NCBI GenBank assembly: GCA_002352225.1
Contig: DEIA01000045.1
Location: 1-47,832 of the forward strand
Length of the DNA stretch: 47,832 nucleotides
Direction of reading: 5' to 3'
Source: Flammeovirgaceae bacterium UBA2786
GTDB lineage: Bacteria; Bacteroidota; Bacteroidia; Cytophagales; Cyclobacteriaceae
Every line of letters starts with the position of its first letter. Position 1 is the stretch's first letter. Made by a program: the position numbers and the translations under genes. The notes below the pieces were generated by a model. The model saw nothing but the letters and a program-made list of their open reading frames with translations, did no database searches and had not been told where the DNA came from. Of the stretch, positions 1 to 7,655 are shown in pieces.

Positions 1-20
1 GACTTTTGAGACAGCCTCGT
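1..20. other. Possible insertion-sequence end at the window edge
   Basis: The first 18 bases read GACTTTTGAGACAGCCTC, followed by a T run. From memory this resembles sequence found at the outer ends of some Bacteroidota insertion sequences. No transposase is visible because the window starts here. The rest of the 53-base stretch before the first gene shows nothing recognisable. This is recall only, not a database result. Confidence 0.15.
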
Positions 21-53
21 TTTTTTTCTGTTTAACCTTCGAAGCTAAACCGT

Positions 54-524
54 TTACCAACTCACTACCCAATACCAAAACATAATTACGCACACAATCA
101 GTTTAAGAAGAGTGCTAAGTAAAAATCCTATAAAGGAACCAAACGCAGCCCGTATGGCCTGAGCCGAATCTTTATTGTTCATTATCTCGCCAATAAATGC
201 ACCGGCCAGGGGCCCAATTATTATCCCAAACGGTCCCATCCAAAAACCAAGCAACAACCCAATCATACAACCCCAAATACCGGCTTTACTACCACCAAAT
301 CGTTTGGTTGCATAAACAGGGGCCCAATAGTCAATTACTGTAACAAGCAAAGTTATTCCCAACCAGATCCAAAGAAATTTTGAAGTAAACGGATTAGGTT
401 CTTTGAGTTGCTGAATCCAAAGACCTATGAAAGCCAGAGGAGGCCCGGGCAATACTGGCAAAAAACATCCTGCAATACCAATCAGAATTAACAGTCCGCC
501 TAAAATAAACCAAAGTACTTCCAC
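54..524 (-). CDS. DUF456 family membrane protein
   Basis: A 156-residue protein that is almost entirely hydrophobic, with about four membrane segments. The N-terminus has the LIxIGxxGCFLPVLPGPP pattern of DUF456, and glycine-rich stretches (GxxIGxLLGFWMGPFG, GPLAGAFIGE) are typical of the family. Its function is unknown; it is an inner-membrane protein. The start is GTG, nine bases after the ccoS stop, with no clear Shine-Dalgarno sequence, so it is probably the last gene of the usp-ccoI-ccoS transcript. The membership call is firm, but any functional link to cytochrome oxidase assembly is only positional. Confidence 0.8.
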   Translation of the reverse strand: MEVLWFILGGLLILIGIAGCFLPVLPGPPLAFIGLWIQQLKEPNPFTSKFLWIWLGITLLVTVIDYWAPVYATKRFGGSKAGIWGCMIGLLLGFWMGPFGIIIGPLAGAFIGEIMNNKDSAQAIRAAFGSFIGFLLSTLLKLIVCVIMFWYWVVSW

Positions 525-533
525 GTCTGAAAG

Positions 534-707
534 TTAGGCATCTTTCTTAACTGGCATCTCCTTTTTCTTTTTATCTTCAAACAACATTCTTACAGAGGGG
601 CCATAAGTATCATCAAACTGCCCGTTGCGCATGCCCCAAATAAAGGCTATCAAAAACACAATGGCTATTGTAAGCGAAATTGAAATAAGCAGAACTATTA
701 TAAGCAT
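534..707 (-). CDS. ccoS: CcoS, cbb3-type cytochrome oxidase assembly protein
   Basis: A 57-residue protein read by hand; it is too short for most ORF filters. One membrane helix (residues 2-22) is followed by the CcoS signature WGMRNGQFDD (24-33), then a Tyr-Gly-Pro and a Met-Leu-Phe-Glu-Asp segment before a lysine-rich tail. CcoS is needed for cofactor (heme and copper) insertion into the catalytic subunit of cbb3 oxidase. The ATG lies three bases after the ccoI stop, the classic ccoI-ccoS pairing. The ccoNOP structural genes are not in the window and may lie further left. Confidence 0.92.
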   Translation of the reverse strand: MLIIVLLISISLTIAIVFLIAFIWGMRNGQFDDTYGPSVRMLFEDKKKKEMPVKKDA

Positions 708-710
708 TTT

Positions 711-3098
711 TTACAGCCTTGTTTTAAACTCTCTTCGTGCTACCCAGGTAACAGCTAATGAACTAAAACCCACTACACTAATACTGCTAATGGGCATAAG
801 AACAGCGGCAATTAACGGGGTAAGAAACCCGCTCATCGCTACACTAATTGCCACAGCATTATAAAAAAATGAAATTACAAAACCGGTTTTTAAAATAACC
901 GTAGATTTTCTGGCTAAACGCAGAAACGAATCTAATTTACCCAACATAGGGCCAGCCAGAATACCATCGCTGGCCGGTGTAAATACCCCTGTATCGTCCG
1001 TAACGGCTACCCCCACATCACTTTGCTGCAGTGCCCCCGCATCGTTTAGCCCATCTCCTATCATCATCACGTTATGGTTTTGCTTCTGCAGGTCAGAAAT
1101 ATAATTTAGCTTATCGTGTGGTGATTGGTTAAACAATAACTTAATCCCTGTTGGAAACACCGTACGCATTCGGGTTTCTTCCATCGGTTGATCGCCAGAC
1201 AACAATGCTTTAACCATTGACCCCAACCGGGCCACCAGATTTCTGGTTTCGGGCCGTATTGAGGTCTCAATCTCATAGAAGCCACGCACTAATCCATCTA
1301 TTGAAACAAAAACCCGTGAGGTGATTTCTCCACCCGTTATATAACCAGCAAAAACAGCCGACCCTAACCGAATACACTTACCTGCCACAACGGCTTGTAT
1401 TCCCTTACCGGGAATTTCTTTTAAATCAGTAACTACCGCATCCGATTTTTCTACCACATGCTCTGCAATTAAAGTACTTAGCGGATGCGTTGAGGTGGAC
1501 GCAATTAATTTAATCCAGCCCGCTTCTTGTGTAGATAGCACCCCTTTGAATGTAACTGCAGAAGCACCATGTGTAACAGTTCCGGTTTTATCAAATACGA
1601 TAGCATTAATAGATGCCATCTTTTCAATTATATCGGCATTTTTAAGATAGAAGCCATGCCTGCCAAATACACGTAGCATGTTTCCATATGTAAACGGAGT
1701 AGTAAGGGCTAGTGCGCATGGGCAGGCCACCATAAGTACCGATGTAAGAACAAGCCACATTTGCGAAGCATCGTAAAAATACCAGAATACTCCGGTGCCA
1801 AGGGCTAACAGCAATACAATCCAGGTAAACCTGCGCGCCACACGATCCAGTATTTTTTTATATCTGCTTTCATTGGGTTTCTGAAATGCAGATTCGTTCC
1901 ACAAACTGGTAAGCTGGCTTTGTGCTGTTTTCTTTTGTACAATAAGCTCTACCGGTTGCCCGATTAGCTTCCCTCCTGCAAACACAAGCTCTCCTCTTGT
2001 TACTTTTACCGGCTTTGATTCGCCCGTAACAAAACTGTAATCGAAGTAGGCGACCTCACTCTTAAGAATAGAGTCGGCCGGAATAATTTCCATATTACGA
2101 ACACGAATAATATCCCGGGGTTCTAATTCATACACAATTACCGATCGCCATTCGTTTTGGGTTAACCGTTGAATGGCTAATGGAAAGTAAGATTTATAAT
2201 CACGATCGAATGCAAGACTATCATATGTTTTACTTTGAAACCACCTCCCTATTAATAAAAAGAAAACAAGGCCTGCCAGAGAATCGAGATAGCCGGGGCC
2301 GGTGTTAGTAACAATATCAAATACACTTCGCACCAGCAAGGCAAGTAAGCCTGCAGCAATAGGTACATCTATGTTTATCTGGCGTTGCTTAAAACTTTTC
2401 CAGGCATTAGTAAAATATTCCTGCCCACTGTAAAATGCTACCGGCAACGCCAACGCAATGTTTAACCACGAAAATAATCGTTGCAAAGCCACATCGCTTT
2501 CGTTAAGCCCCAGGTATTCAGGAAAACTTAACAACATAATATTACCAAACGCAAACCCGGCAATAGCCAGTTTAATTACCAATTGCTGCGATGCTGGCGC
2601 TACCGGTCTGGTTTCTTTGTTTAAACTAATACGTGGCGCGTATCCCAGAGACGCTACTAGTTGTGCTAGGTTTCCAAGTGTAATGTGTGCAGGGTTAAAA
2701 TCAATCCGCACCGTTTTTCCTGAAAAATTAACCTCCGATTTAAGTACCCCTGTTTGCAGCTTCTGAAGGTTCTCCAGCAGCCAGATACAAGAGATACAAT
2801 GGATGTTGGGCACATAGAATCTTACCCGGGCAAACGTTGGCGAGTCAAACTCCAGTAATTCCTTCCGGATGGTTACTTCATCCAAATAAGCAAATGTATC
2901 ATCGGATACATGCCTGAGATTTATACCGGGGTTTTTATCAAATGTGTAATACTCGCACAGGTTGTTTTCGTTCAGAATTTCAAATACGGTTTTGCAGCCG
3001 TAACAGCAGAACGATTTGTCATCAAGGAGAAGGACTTCTTCTTCGCAAGTCTGGCCACAGTGAAAACAGCTTACTTTCTCCTTAACCTCAACTTCCAT
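711..3098 (-). CDS. ccoI: CcoI/FixI, copper-exporting P1B-type ATPase for cbb3 oxidase
   Basis: A 795-residue heavy-metal P-type ATPase. It begins with a cysteine-rich metal-binding domain (C11, C14, C18, C31, C32, C35) as in the ATPase-cat_bd family, then an HMA-like domain with HCISC (C101, C104). The transmembrane metal site is CPC at 459-461. Other landmarks are TGES near 358-361, the phosphorylated aspartate in DKTGT (D503), the HP motif of the nucleotide domain (538-539) and GDGLND (681-686). FixI/CcoI proteins move copper across the inner membrane for the CuB centre of cbb3 oxidase. Its start overlaps the upstream usp stop as TGATG, showing translational coupling, and ccoS follows directly. 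All catalytic motifs look intact. Confidence 0.93.
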   Translation of the reverse strand: MEVEVKEKVSCFHCGQTCEEEVLLLDDKSFCCYGCKTVFEILNENNLCEYYTFDKNPGINLRHVSDDTFAYLDEVTIRKELLEFDSPTFARVRFYVPNIHCISCIWLLENLQKLQTGVLKSEVNFSGKTVRIDFNPAHITLGNLAQLVASLGYAPRISLNKETRPVAPASQQLVIKLAIAGFAFGNIMLLSFPEYLGLNESDVALQRLFSWLNIALALPVAFYSGQEYFTNAWKSFKQRQINIDVPIAAGLLALLVRSVFDIVTNTGPGYLDSLAGLVFFLLIGRWFQSKTYDSLAFDRDYKSYFPLAIQRLTQNEWRSVIVYELEPRDIIRVRNMEIIPADSILKSEVAYFDYSFVTGESKPVKVTRGELVFAGGKLIGQPVELIVQKKTAQSQLTSLWNESAFQKPNESRYKKILDRVARRFTWIVLLLALGTGVFWYFYDASQMWLVLTSVLMVACPCALALTTPFTYGNMLRVFGRHGFYLKNADIIEKMASINAIVFDKTGTVTHGASAVTFKGVLSTQEAGWIKLIASTSTHPLSTLIAEHVVEKSDAVVTDLKEIPGKGIQAVVAGKCIRLGSAVFAGYITGGEITSRVFVSIDGLVRGFYEIETSIRPETRNLVARLGSMVKALLSGDQPMEETRMRTVFPTGIKLLFNQSPHDKLNYISDLQKQNHNVMMIGDGLNDAGALQQSDVGVAVTDDTGVFTPASDGILAGPMLGKLDSFLRLARKSTVILKTGFVISFFYNAVAISVAMSGFLTPLIAAVLMPISSISVVGFSSLAVTWVARREFKTRL

Positions 3099-3856
3099 CA
3101 GGTATTTGAATAAAAAATTGACATATGATGATCTGCCACTTGCGTAGCCAGTTGCTGATCGTTAAGTAACTCCAAAGCCGTACTACCCATTACCAATATG
3201 GGTCGGGTAAGTTTAGTGGCGTGACTCATAACCTGTTGGGCTAGGTTTTGATTATTAAGCGGAACAATACCCACGTCTTTGAAAAATTTCTGTAAGTAGC
3301 TTACCAGATATTTTTCCAGATGAATCTCGGGCGAATCGTCCGGGCTTACTGTTAGTAAAGTTAACTTTTTTTCGCTGCTTACCTTACCAAAAAAAGACAA
3401 AAAGGACTTTAGCGCTACAAGTCCGGATTGGTCGTAATCAAACAACACCAGAATTTCCTGATACGGTGTTAGTAAATCTTCTGACATGAAGACCGGGCAG
3501 GCAATAGAATCAAAAAAATGATCAGGAAAGATTTGGTTGAGTTGCAATATATTTTCCTGCTTTACCGGGTTTATAATAATCAAATCGGCAAACCGGCTTT
3601 GGTTAAGAAGCAGATTTGTGCTGGAATTACTTTTAATAAAATCAAAATCAAGACTAAGCTGTCGCGCTTCTTCTTTTAGGTTAGTTTGCAACGCATTTTT
3701 ATCCTGTTCTGTGTTCTTTAGCTTTCCAGAACGCGAGAAATCATTCAGAAAAAAACCAACAAAGCTCTTCTTATCTAAATGCGACAATAGCTGAGCATAC
3801 TCAGCCAGATGGATGTCAGACTTAAAATCGACAGGAAAAAGTATCTGCTTATTCAC
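3098..3856 (-). CDS. Divergent two-domain universal stress protein
   Basis: A 252-residue protein with two UspA-like halves: each has a beta-strand opening (residues 3-9 ILFPVDF; the second near EILVLFDYD) and a late hydrophobic strand (ADLIIINP; PILVMGS). Neither half keeps the ATP-binding pattern G-x2-G-x9-G-S, so it probably does not bind ATP like the MJ0577 class. It ends one base into ccoI, so translation of the two is coupled. A role in the response to oxygen limitation is inferred only from the operon and the upstream FNR box. The family call is moderate because the sequence is diverged. Confidence 0.72.
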   Translation of the reverse strand: MNKQILFPVDFKSDIHLAEYAQLLSHLDKKSFVGFFLNDFSRSGKLKNTEQDKNALQTNLKEEARQLSLDFDFIKSNSSTNLLLNQSRFADLIIINPVKQENILQLNQIFPDHFFDSIACPVFMSEDLLTPYQEILVLFDYDQSGLVALKSFLSFFGKVSSEKKLTLLTVSPDDSPEIHLEKYLVSYLQKFFKDVGIVPLNNQNLAQQVMSHATKLTRPILVMGSTALELLNDQQLATQVADHHMSIFYSNT

Positions 3857-3867
3857 GCTTTGTGTAG

Positions 3868-4698
3868 TTAGCTAATTTTATAAGTCCAGATTGGGCATTG
3901 CAAGTGATTAACAGCATCTTCAGCAATACTGCCACTCATTAAATGATTCAAACCTCTGCGCCCGTGTGTAGCCATAGCCACTAAATCCGCTTTCGTTTCG
4001 GCAACAAAGTTCTGCAACCCTTCTTCTTCTGTAAAATCGTTGAAGATGGTAAGCGTGTAATCTTTAAGCATAAACCGTTTGGCAAATGCTTTCATTTCCT
4101 TTTTAATTTCAATATCGCGCCTAAAGCGCGATGGTGTATTTACATACAACAGATGCAGGCTTGCCCCAAAAAAACTCTGCAGGGCTTTTACCTTAAGTGT
4201 TAATTCTTCCTGATCCAGATCGAGTGTATTTGGAAATACAATGTTCTTTATTGATGATAGCTTTGTGTTTCCTTTTACTGAGATTACAGGAACCGGGCTG
4301 GTTCGTACAATTTTTTCGGTATTGGAACCAATAAAAAATTCCTTCATGCCGCTTGCTCCATGGGTGCCCATTACCACCAGATCAATTTTATTTTCTTTAA
4401 CAAAATCACGAATGGAAGATGTTGCCCCTCCGTATTCAATAAGTGTGGTAAGCTTTACATCGCTTGCCCACTTGGTTTTCATTTTTGTAAAGTTTTTTTC
4501 GGCATGAACTTTCATGTCTTTAATAAAAGCTTCTTCGAACGAAAGTGCGGGCATCAGCACACTATCGCTCATAACCGGAAGTTCAATTACGTTCAGCACG
4601 ATAACCTCACCTCCGCTTTTGCGGGCAATCTCACTGGCTAGCTTAAACGCTTGGATAGCCGGATCTGAAAAATCGCATGGAACCAGGATACGTTTCAT
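3868..4698 (-). CDS. Tandem-domain universal stress protein (UspA family)
   Basis: A 276-residue cytoplasmic protein made of two Usp domains. The first opens with KRILVPCDFSDPA and carries a full nucleotide-binding pattern, GTHG (111-114), nine residues, then GS (124-125). The second has ATHG (243-246) and GS (256-257), with alanine in place of the first glycine. Usp proteins support survival during starvation, redox stress or low oxygen. It is the first gene of the usp-usp-ccoI-ccoS-DUF456 series, with 11 bases to the next gene. An FNR box and a TAnnTTTG element lie upstream, which suggests induction by the neighbouring FNR-like regulator. Confidence 0.9.
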   Translation of the reverse strand: MKRILVPCDFSDPAIQAFKLASEIARKSGGEVIVLNVIELPVMSDSVLMPALSFEEAFIKDMKVHAEKNFTKMKTKWASDVKLTTLIEYGGATSSIRDFVKENKIDLVVMGTHGASGMKEFFIGSNTEKIVRTSPVPVISVKGNTKLSSIKNIVFPNTLDLDQEELTLKVKALQSFFGASLHLLYVNTPSRFRRDIEIKKEMKAFAKRFMLKDYTLTIFNDFTEEEGLQNFVAETKADLVAMATHGRRGLNHLMSGSIAEDAVNHLQCPIWTYKIS

Positions 4699-4721
4699 AT
4701 AGCATGTGGTTTAAATTAAAC

Positions 4722-4729
4722 CAAAGGTA
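4722..4729 (-). promoter_or_regulatory. Candidate -7 promoter element of the usp-ccoI operon
   Basis: Read on the minus strand this is TACCTTTG, a perfect match to the Bacteroidota housekeeping -7 consensus TAnnTTTG. It predicts a transcript start near 4717-4718 and a leader of about 20 bases. No TTTG-type -33 element is visible at the usual distance, as expected if an activator bound at the FNR box replaces it. Confidence 0.55.
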
Positions 4730-4751
4730 AAAGAGACCCTACCTCCTGCTA

Positions 4752-4765
4752 ATGATTGACATCAA
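4752..4765. promoter_or_regulatory. FNR-type binding site (ATGAT-TGAC-ATCAA)
   Basis: The sequence matches the FNR consensus TTGAT-N4-ATCAA at nine of ten positions. Its centre (4758.5) lies about 41 bases upstream of the start inferred from the -7 element, which is the class II activator position. It sits between the FNR-like regulator gene and the usp-ccoI operon, so that regulator is the obvious candidate to bind it. Confidence 0.6.
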
Positions 4766-4793
4766 AATAAAAGATGATTTTTGTCAGGTTTCA

Positions 4794-5510
4794 TCAAGCC
4801 ACAATAAGATCGGCTTGTTTAGCCAGCTTTTTGGCGTCTATTACACGAATTTTTTTTCCTTCAAACGCTATCAAACCATCCGATTTAAATTCGGATAACA
4901 AGCGGATAACAGTTTCAGTAGCAGTACCTACAATACTGGCCAGATCTTCGCGCGAAAGAGCCAGGTCTATAAGGGAACTTCCTTCGCCCTCCATACCATA
5001 GGTTTCTTTCAACATCAATAAGTTTGCAGCTAACCGCTCGCGCACCGATTTATGTGCAAGTTCTGCAAGCTTCTCTTCCATGGTACCCATTTCGTGGCAT
5101 ACGGCTTTAACCACACGCTTCATAAACGTAGGGTTCTTTTGCAGCACCTCGAAAAAATTTTCTTTGGGTATAAAACAAATCTTGGCGTCTTCCAGCACGG
5201 TTGCGGTAGCCTGATAAAACTCCTCGCTAAGTAATGCCCGGTAACCCAGAAAGTCGCCCGGCTTAGCTATATAGATTATAAACTCTTTACCCTGTACATT
5301 GTTTTTAAACACTTTTACTTTACCGGCATTCATGCAATACAACCCGGTGGGCCTGGTACCCTCGTAAAAAATGTTCTGACCCTTTTTATACTGAACACAA
5401 GTCTTATTGTTGTTGATCCGGCTCAGGTCTTCCGGACCTAATCCGTTAAAGAGTGAGTCTTTTAAATGATCGCATAGGGAACAAGTAATATTAAATTCAA
5501 CTTTTGCCAC
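4794..5510 (-). CDS. Crp/FNR-family transcriptional regulator, FNR-like with partial cysteine set
   Basis: A 238-residue regulator with a cyclic-nucleotide-binding-like domain (about 20-145) and a winged helix (about 150-225). The recognition region is LSREDLASIVGTATETVIR, close to the FNR/Crp type. Counted against E. coli FNR, C10 and C13 align with C20 and C23, and C112 in KICFIP aligns with C122; both spacings of 99 residues agree. The position of FNR C29 is serine (S19), and C38 and C59 are extra cysteines. An Fe-S oxygen sensor is plausible but not proven. The start is GTG, 25 bases after menA. The FNR box before the usp-ccoI operon is the likely target. Alternatively it could be an FNR paralogue without a cluster. 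Confidence 0.85.
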   Translation of the reverse strand: MAKVEFNITCSLCDHLKDSLFNGLGPEDLSRINNNKTCVQYKKGQNIFYEGTRPTGLYCMNAGKVKVFKNNVQGKEFIIYIAKPGDFLGYRALLSEEFYQATATVLEDAKICFIPKENFFEVLQKNPTFMKRVVKAVCHEMGTMEEKLAELAHKSVRERLAANLLMLKETYGMEGEGSSLIDLALSREDLASIVGTATETVIRLLSEFKSDGLIAFEGKKIRVIDAKKLAKQADLIVA

Positions 5511-5535
5511 GATTAAAGATGGTTAAATTGTATGG

Positions 5536-6435
5536 TTATTCAAGCGCTATTAATAATCCTAAGCCAAACAGTACAACAAAAATTAGAGACGAAAGTGCCA
5601 TTTGTTTAAGAAAAGGATCAAGTTGGTGCGATGGTTTCTTACTTACCGCTATTCCGTTTCGAACCAATAAGGGCACAGTTGCCAGAAAAAGAAATTGCCA
5701 GGGCGAATTATAATTTAAAAGTGTATACCCAATAGCGCTTACCAGGCCTGCTATCAATAAAAACCAATGGTAGGTTACTGCCTTTTCTTTTCCAATACGC
5801 ACAGGAATGGAATATTTACCAGCGGCTTTATCCGATTCTATATCGCGAATGTTGTTTACATTAAGTACTGCAATAGAAAATAAACCACAACTTAATGCAG
5901 GTAGCATTTCTTGCCAGGTTATGTGCTGGGTAAAGAGGTAATAGGAGCCCATTACTCCCACTATTCCAAAGAAAATAAGTACTGAAATATCGCCCAAACC
6001 AATGTAACCATATGGTTTTTTTCCAACGGTATAGCCTACAGCGGCAGCAATACTTAATAATCCAAGTCCCAAGAATAGTAGCAGGGCTTGCCAATCGGTA
6101 CCAAAAGCCGTCCATAACAAAAACAACCCGCACACAAGGCTAAGCAGTGCAAATAAAATAACTGCATTGCGCATTTGGTTTGCCGTTATAGTACCGGATT
6201 GCACAGCCCGTTGCGGGCCTTTACGGCCGATGTGGTCGGCACCATTAATCGAATCTCCGTAATCGTTGGCCAGGTTCGACAAAATCTGAAGCAGCACTGT
6301 GGTAAGGCAACACAAGGCAAATAACAATGGATTAAACTTGCCGGCTGCGGCAGCCAGAAAACCAGCCATACCAATACAAGCCAGTGCAAGAGGCAAGGTG
6401 CGTAACCGAAAGGCTTGTATCCACACTTTTGTCAT
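5536..6435 (-). CDS. menA: 1,4-dihydroxy-2-naphthoate polyprenyltransferase MenA
   Basis: A 299-residue UbiA-superfamily integral membrane enzyme with about eight or nine helices. The first prenyl-diphosphate/Mg motif is NLANDYGDSINGAD (54-67), and the second, NVNNIRDIESDKAAGK, begins near residue 192. The N-terminus WIQAFRLRTLPLA is typical of MenA. It attaches the isoprenoid tail to DHNA in menaquinone synthesis, supplying the quinone pool that feeds the cbb3 branch next door. A -7 element ends only six bases before the ATG, so the transcript may be almost leaderless. The FNR-like gene follows after 25 bases and could be read from the same transcript. Confidence 0.93.
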   Translation of the reverse strand: MTKVWIQAFRLRTLPLALACIGMAGFLAAAAGKFNPLLFALCCLTTVLLQILSNLANDYGDSINGADHIGRKGPQRAVQSGTITANQMRNAVILFALLSLVCGLFLLWTAFGTDWQALLLFLGLGLLSIAAAVGYTVGKKPYGYIGLGDISVLIFFGIVGVMGSYYLFTQHITWQEMLPALSCGLFSIAVLNVNNIRDIESDKAAGKYSIPVRIGKEKAVTYHWFLLIAGLVSAIGYTLLNYNSPWQFLFLATVPLLVRNGIAVSKKPSHQLDPFLKQMALSSLIFVVLFGLGLLIALE

Positions 6436-6440
6436 TGCTG

Positions 6441-6448
6441 CAAAGGTA
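6441..6448 (-). promoter_or_regulatory. Candidate -7 element for menA
   Basis: The minus strand reads TACCTTTG, a perfect TAnnTTTG. Because menA starts at 6435, the predicted transcript start is within about two or three bases of the ATG. No convincing -33 element was found at 19-22 bases. Confidence 0.4.
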
Positions 6449-6470
6449 ACATGTACCCGTCAAATTTGGG

Positions 6471-6920
6471 TTATTCAACTGCCAGAATAAGAATGGATTT
6501 GCGCAGAAAAGTTATTTTATTTCCAGCTATACAACCCATTAACTGAGCCCCTAATGGCGAGGTTGGGGACAGTGCCAGAAACTCCTTATCATCTAGTATC
6601 AATTTACCAGCCCCAATGGCGAGGTAATAGTTTCCATTGTCGGTAATAACCACACTCCCTAACATTACCTTTTCCGTTGGGATAGCCAGGTTTACTTTGT
6701 TTAGGGTTTCTTTCAGCTTATTACCTTCCACCAACTGGGTCATTGCTTTTTCCTTTTCGAGATGAGCCATAGCCCTGCCGGTTTCATACTTATCTCCGGC
6801 ACTGCTCTTTTCTTCTGCATTGGCAGCTTCCTGGGCTTGTTTTATCGCCTCGTAGGCTGCCTTAATTCTGGCATCGGCATAAGCCTGACATTGGTTGTAT
6901 AAGGCTTTTCGTAACTCCAT
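6471..6920 (-). CDS. GreA/GreB-like transcription factor family protein
   Basis: A 149-residue protein. Residues 1-78 form a charged, alanine-rich helical hairpin, with a conserved-looking turn SSAGDKYETGRAM (39-51) and acidic residues E36, E37, D43 and E46 where Gre factors carry their catalytic acidic tip. Residues 85-149 resemble the Gre C-terminal domain, including ALSPTSPLGAQLMG (116-129). Gre proteins enter the RNA polymerase secondary channel. Homologues in Bacteroidota are, as I recall, often labelled 3-oxoacyl-ACP synthase, which nothing here supports. Its ATG directly abuts the LytTR gene stop, so it belongs to that operon. Whether it cleaves backtracked RNA is unknown. Confidence 0.65.
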   Translation of the reverse strand: MELRKALYNQCQAYADARIKAAYEAIKQAQEAANAEEKSSAGDKYETGRAMAHLEKEKAMTQLVEGNKLKETLNKVNLAIPTEKVMLGSVVITDNGNYYLAIGAGKLILDDKEFLALSPTSPLGAQLMGCIAGNKITFLRKSILILAVE

Positions 6921-7655
6921 TTAAATTCCTAAAATAACTTTAAGCTTACCATACCCGGTTTTACTGATAGGAATTTGCTGGCCATTTTTTAACACGGCCA
7001 GGTGCGTTTCTTTCTGATACGGTTCTATCTTGGTGATTTGACTGATGTGCAAAATATAAGACCGGTGCACACGCACAAATTGATGCGGATCGAGGCTCTG
7101 CTCGTAAAACGACATGGTTTTATTCTTCAAGTAAGTACCTTCGGCTGTAACAATTTTTACAAAATCATCATCGGCTTCCAAATACTGTATATCGTGCACT
7201 GGAATAATCTTTACTTTGCTTCCGGTTTTTACTACAATCCGATTGCTTTGGCTTACCGTTTGGCTCATAGCATTCAGTAAACTTGTGGTTGCTGCCGGTT
7301 GAGTGGATTTATCCAGAAATTTTTGCACTGCTTTCGTAAACCGATCTTCCGATACGGGTTTTAACAGGTAATCGATGGCGTTGGCTTCAAATGCCTTTAG
7401 TGCAAACTCATCAAACGCGGTAATAAAAATTACGGGTGGCATGGGGTTAACCAGTTCCAGCATTTCAAACCCATTAATCTTAGGCATTTGAATATCCAGA
7501 AAAATTATACCCGGCTGATGTTGCTGAATTGCCTTTACCCCTTCAAACCCATCGTTGCACTCCTCAACGATCTCGATTTGCGGGAAGTGTATGAGATAGC
7601 GTTTCAATATCTCACGGCTTAGTGGTTCATCATCAATCAGAATAGCTTTAATCAT
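6921..7655 (-). CDS. LytTR-type response regulator
   Basis: A 244-residue protein. The receiver domain (1-115) has the acidic pair D8/D9, the phosphoacceptor D54 in FLDIQMP, a threonine in FITAFDE near 79 and K99 in YLLKP. The C-terminal LytTR DNA-binding domain (about 138-242) includes IQYLEADDDFVKI and FVRVHRSYIL. LytTR proteins bind DNA through beta strands and often control membrane or surface genes. The first four bases overlap the upstream sensor kinase gene (ATGA), and the gene abuts the Gre-like gene downstream, so the three are co-transcribed. Targets cannot be read from the sequence. Confidence 0.93.
   Translation of the reverse strand: MIKAILIDDEPLSREILKRYLIHFPQIEIVEECNDGFEGVKAIQQHQPGIIFLDIQMPKINGFEMLELVNPMPPVIFITAFDEFALKAFEANAIDYLLKPVSEDRFTKAVQKFLDKSTQPAATTSLLNAMSQTVSQSNRIVVKTGSKVKIIPVHDIQYLEADDDFVKIVTAEGTYLKNKTMSFYEQSLDPHQFVRVHRSYILHISQITKIEPYQKETHLAVLKNGQQIPISKTGYGKLKVILGI

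Noticed and set aside
625..864. Plus-strand ORF of 79 codons across ccoS and the end of ccoI
   Set aside because: It is antisense to two well-supported genes and lacks any protein-like features.
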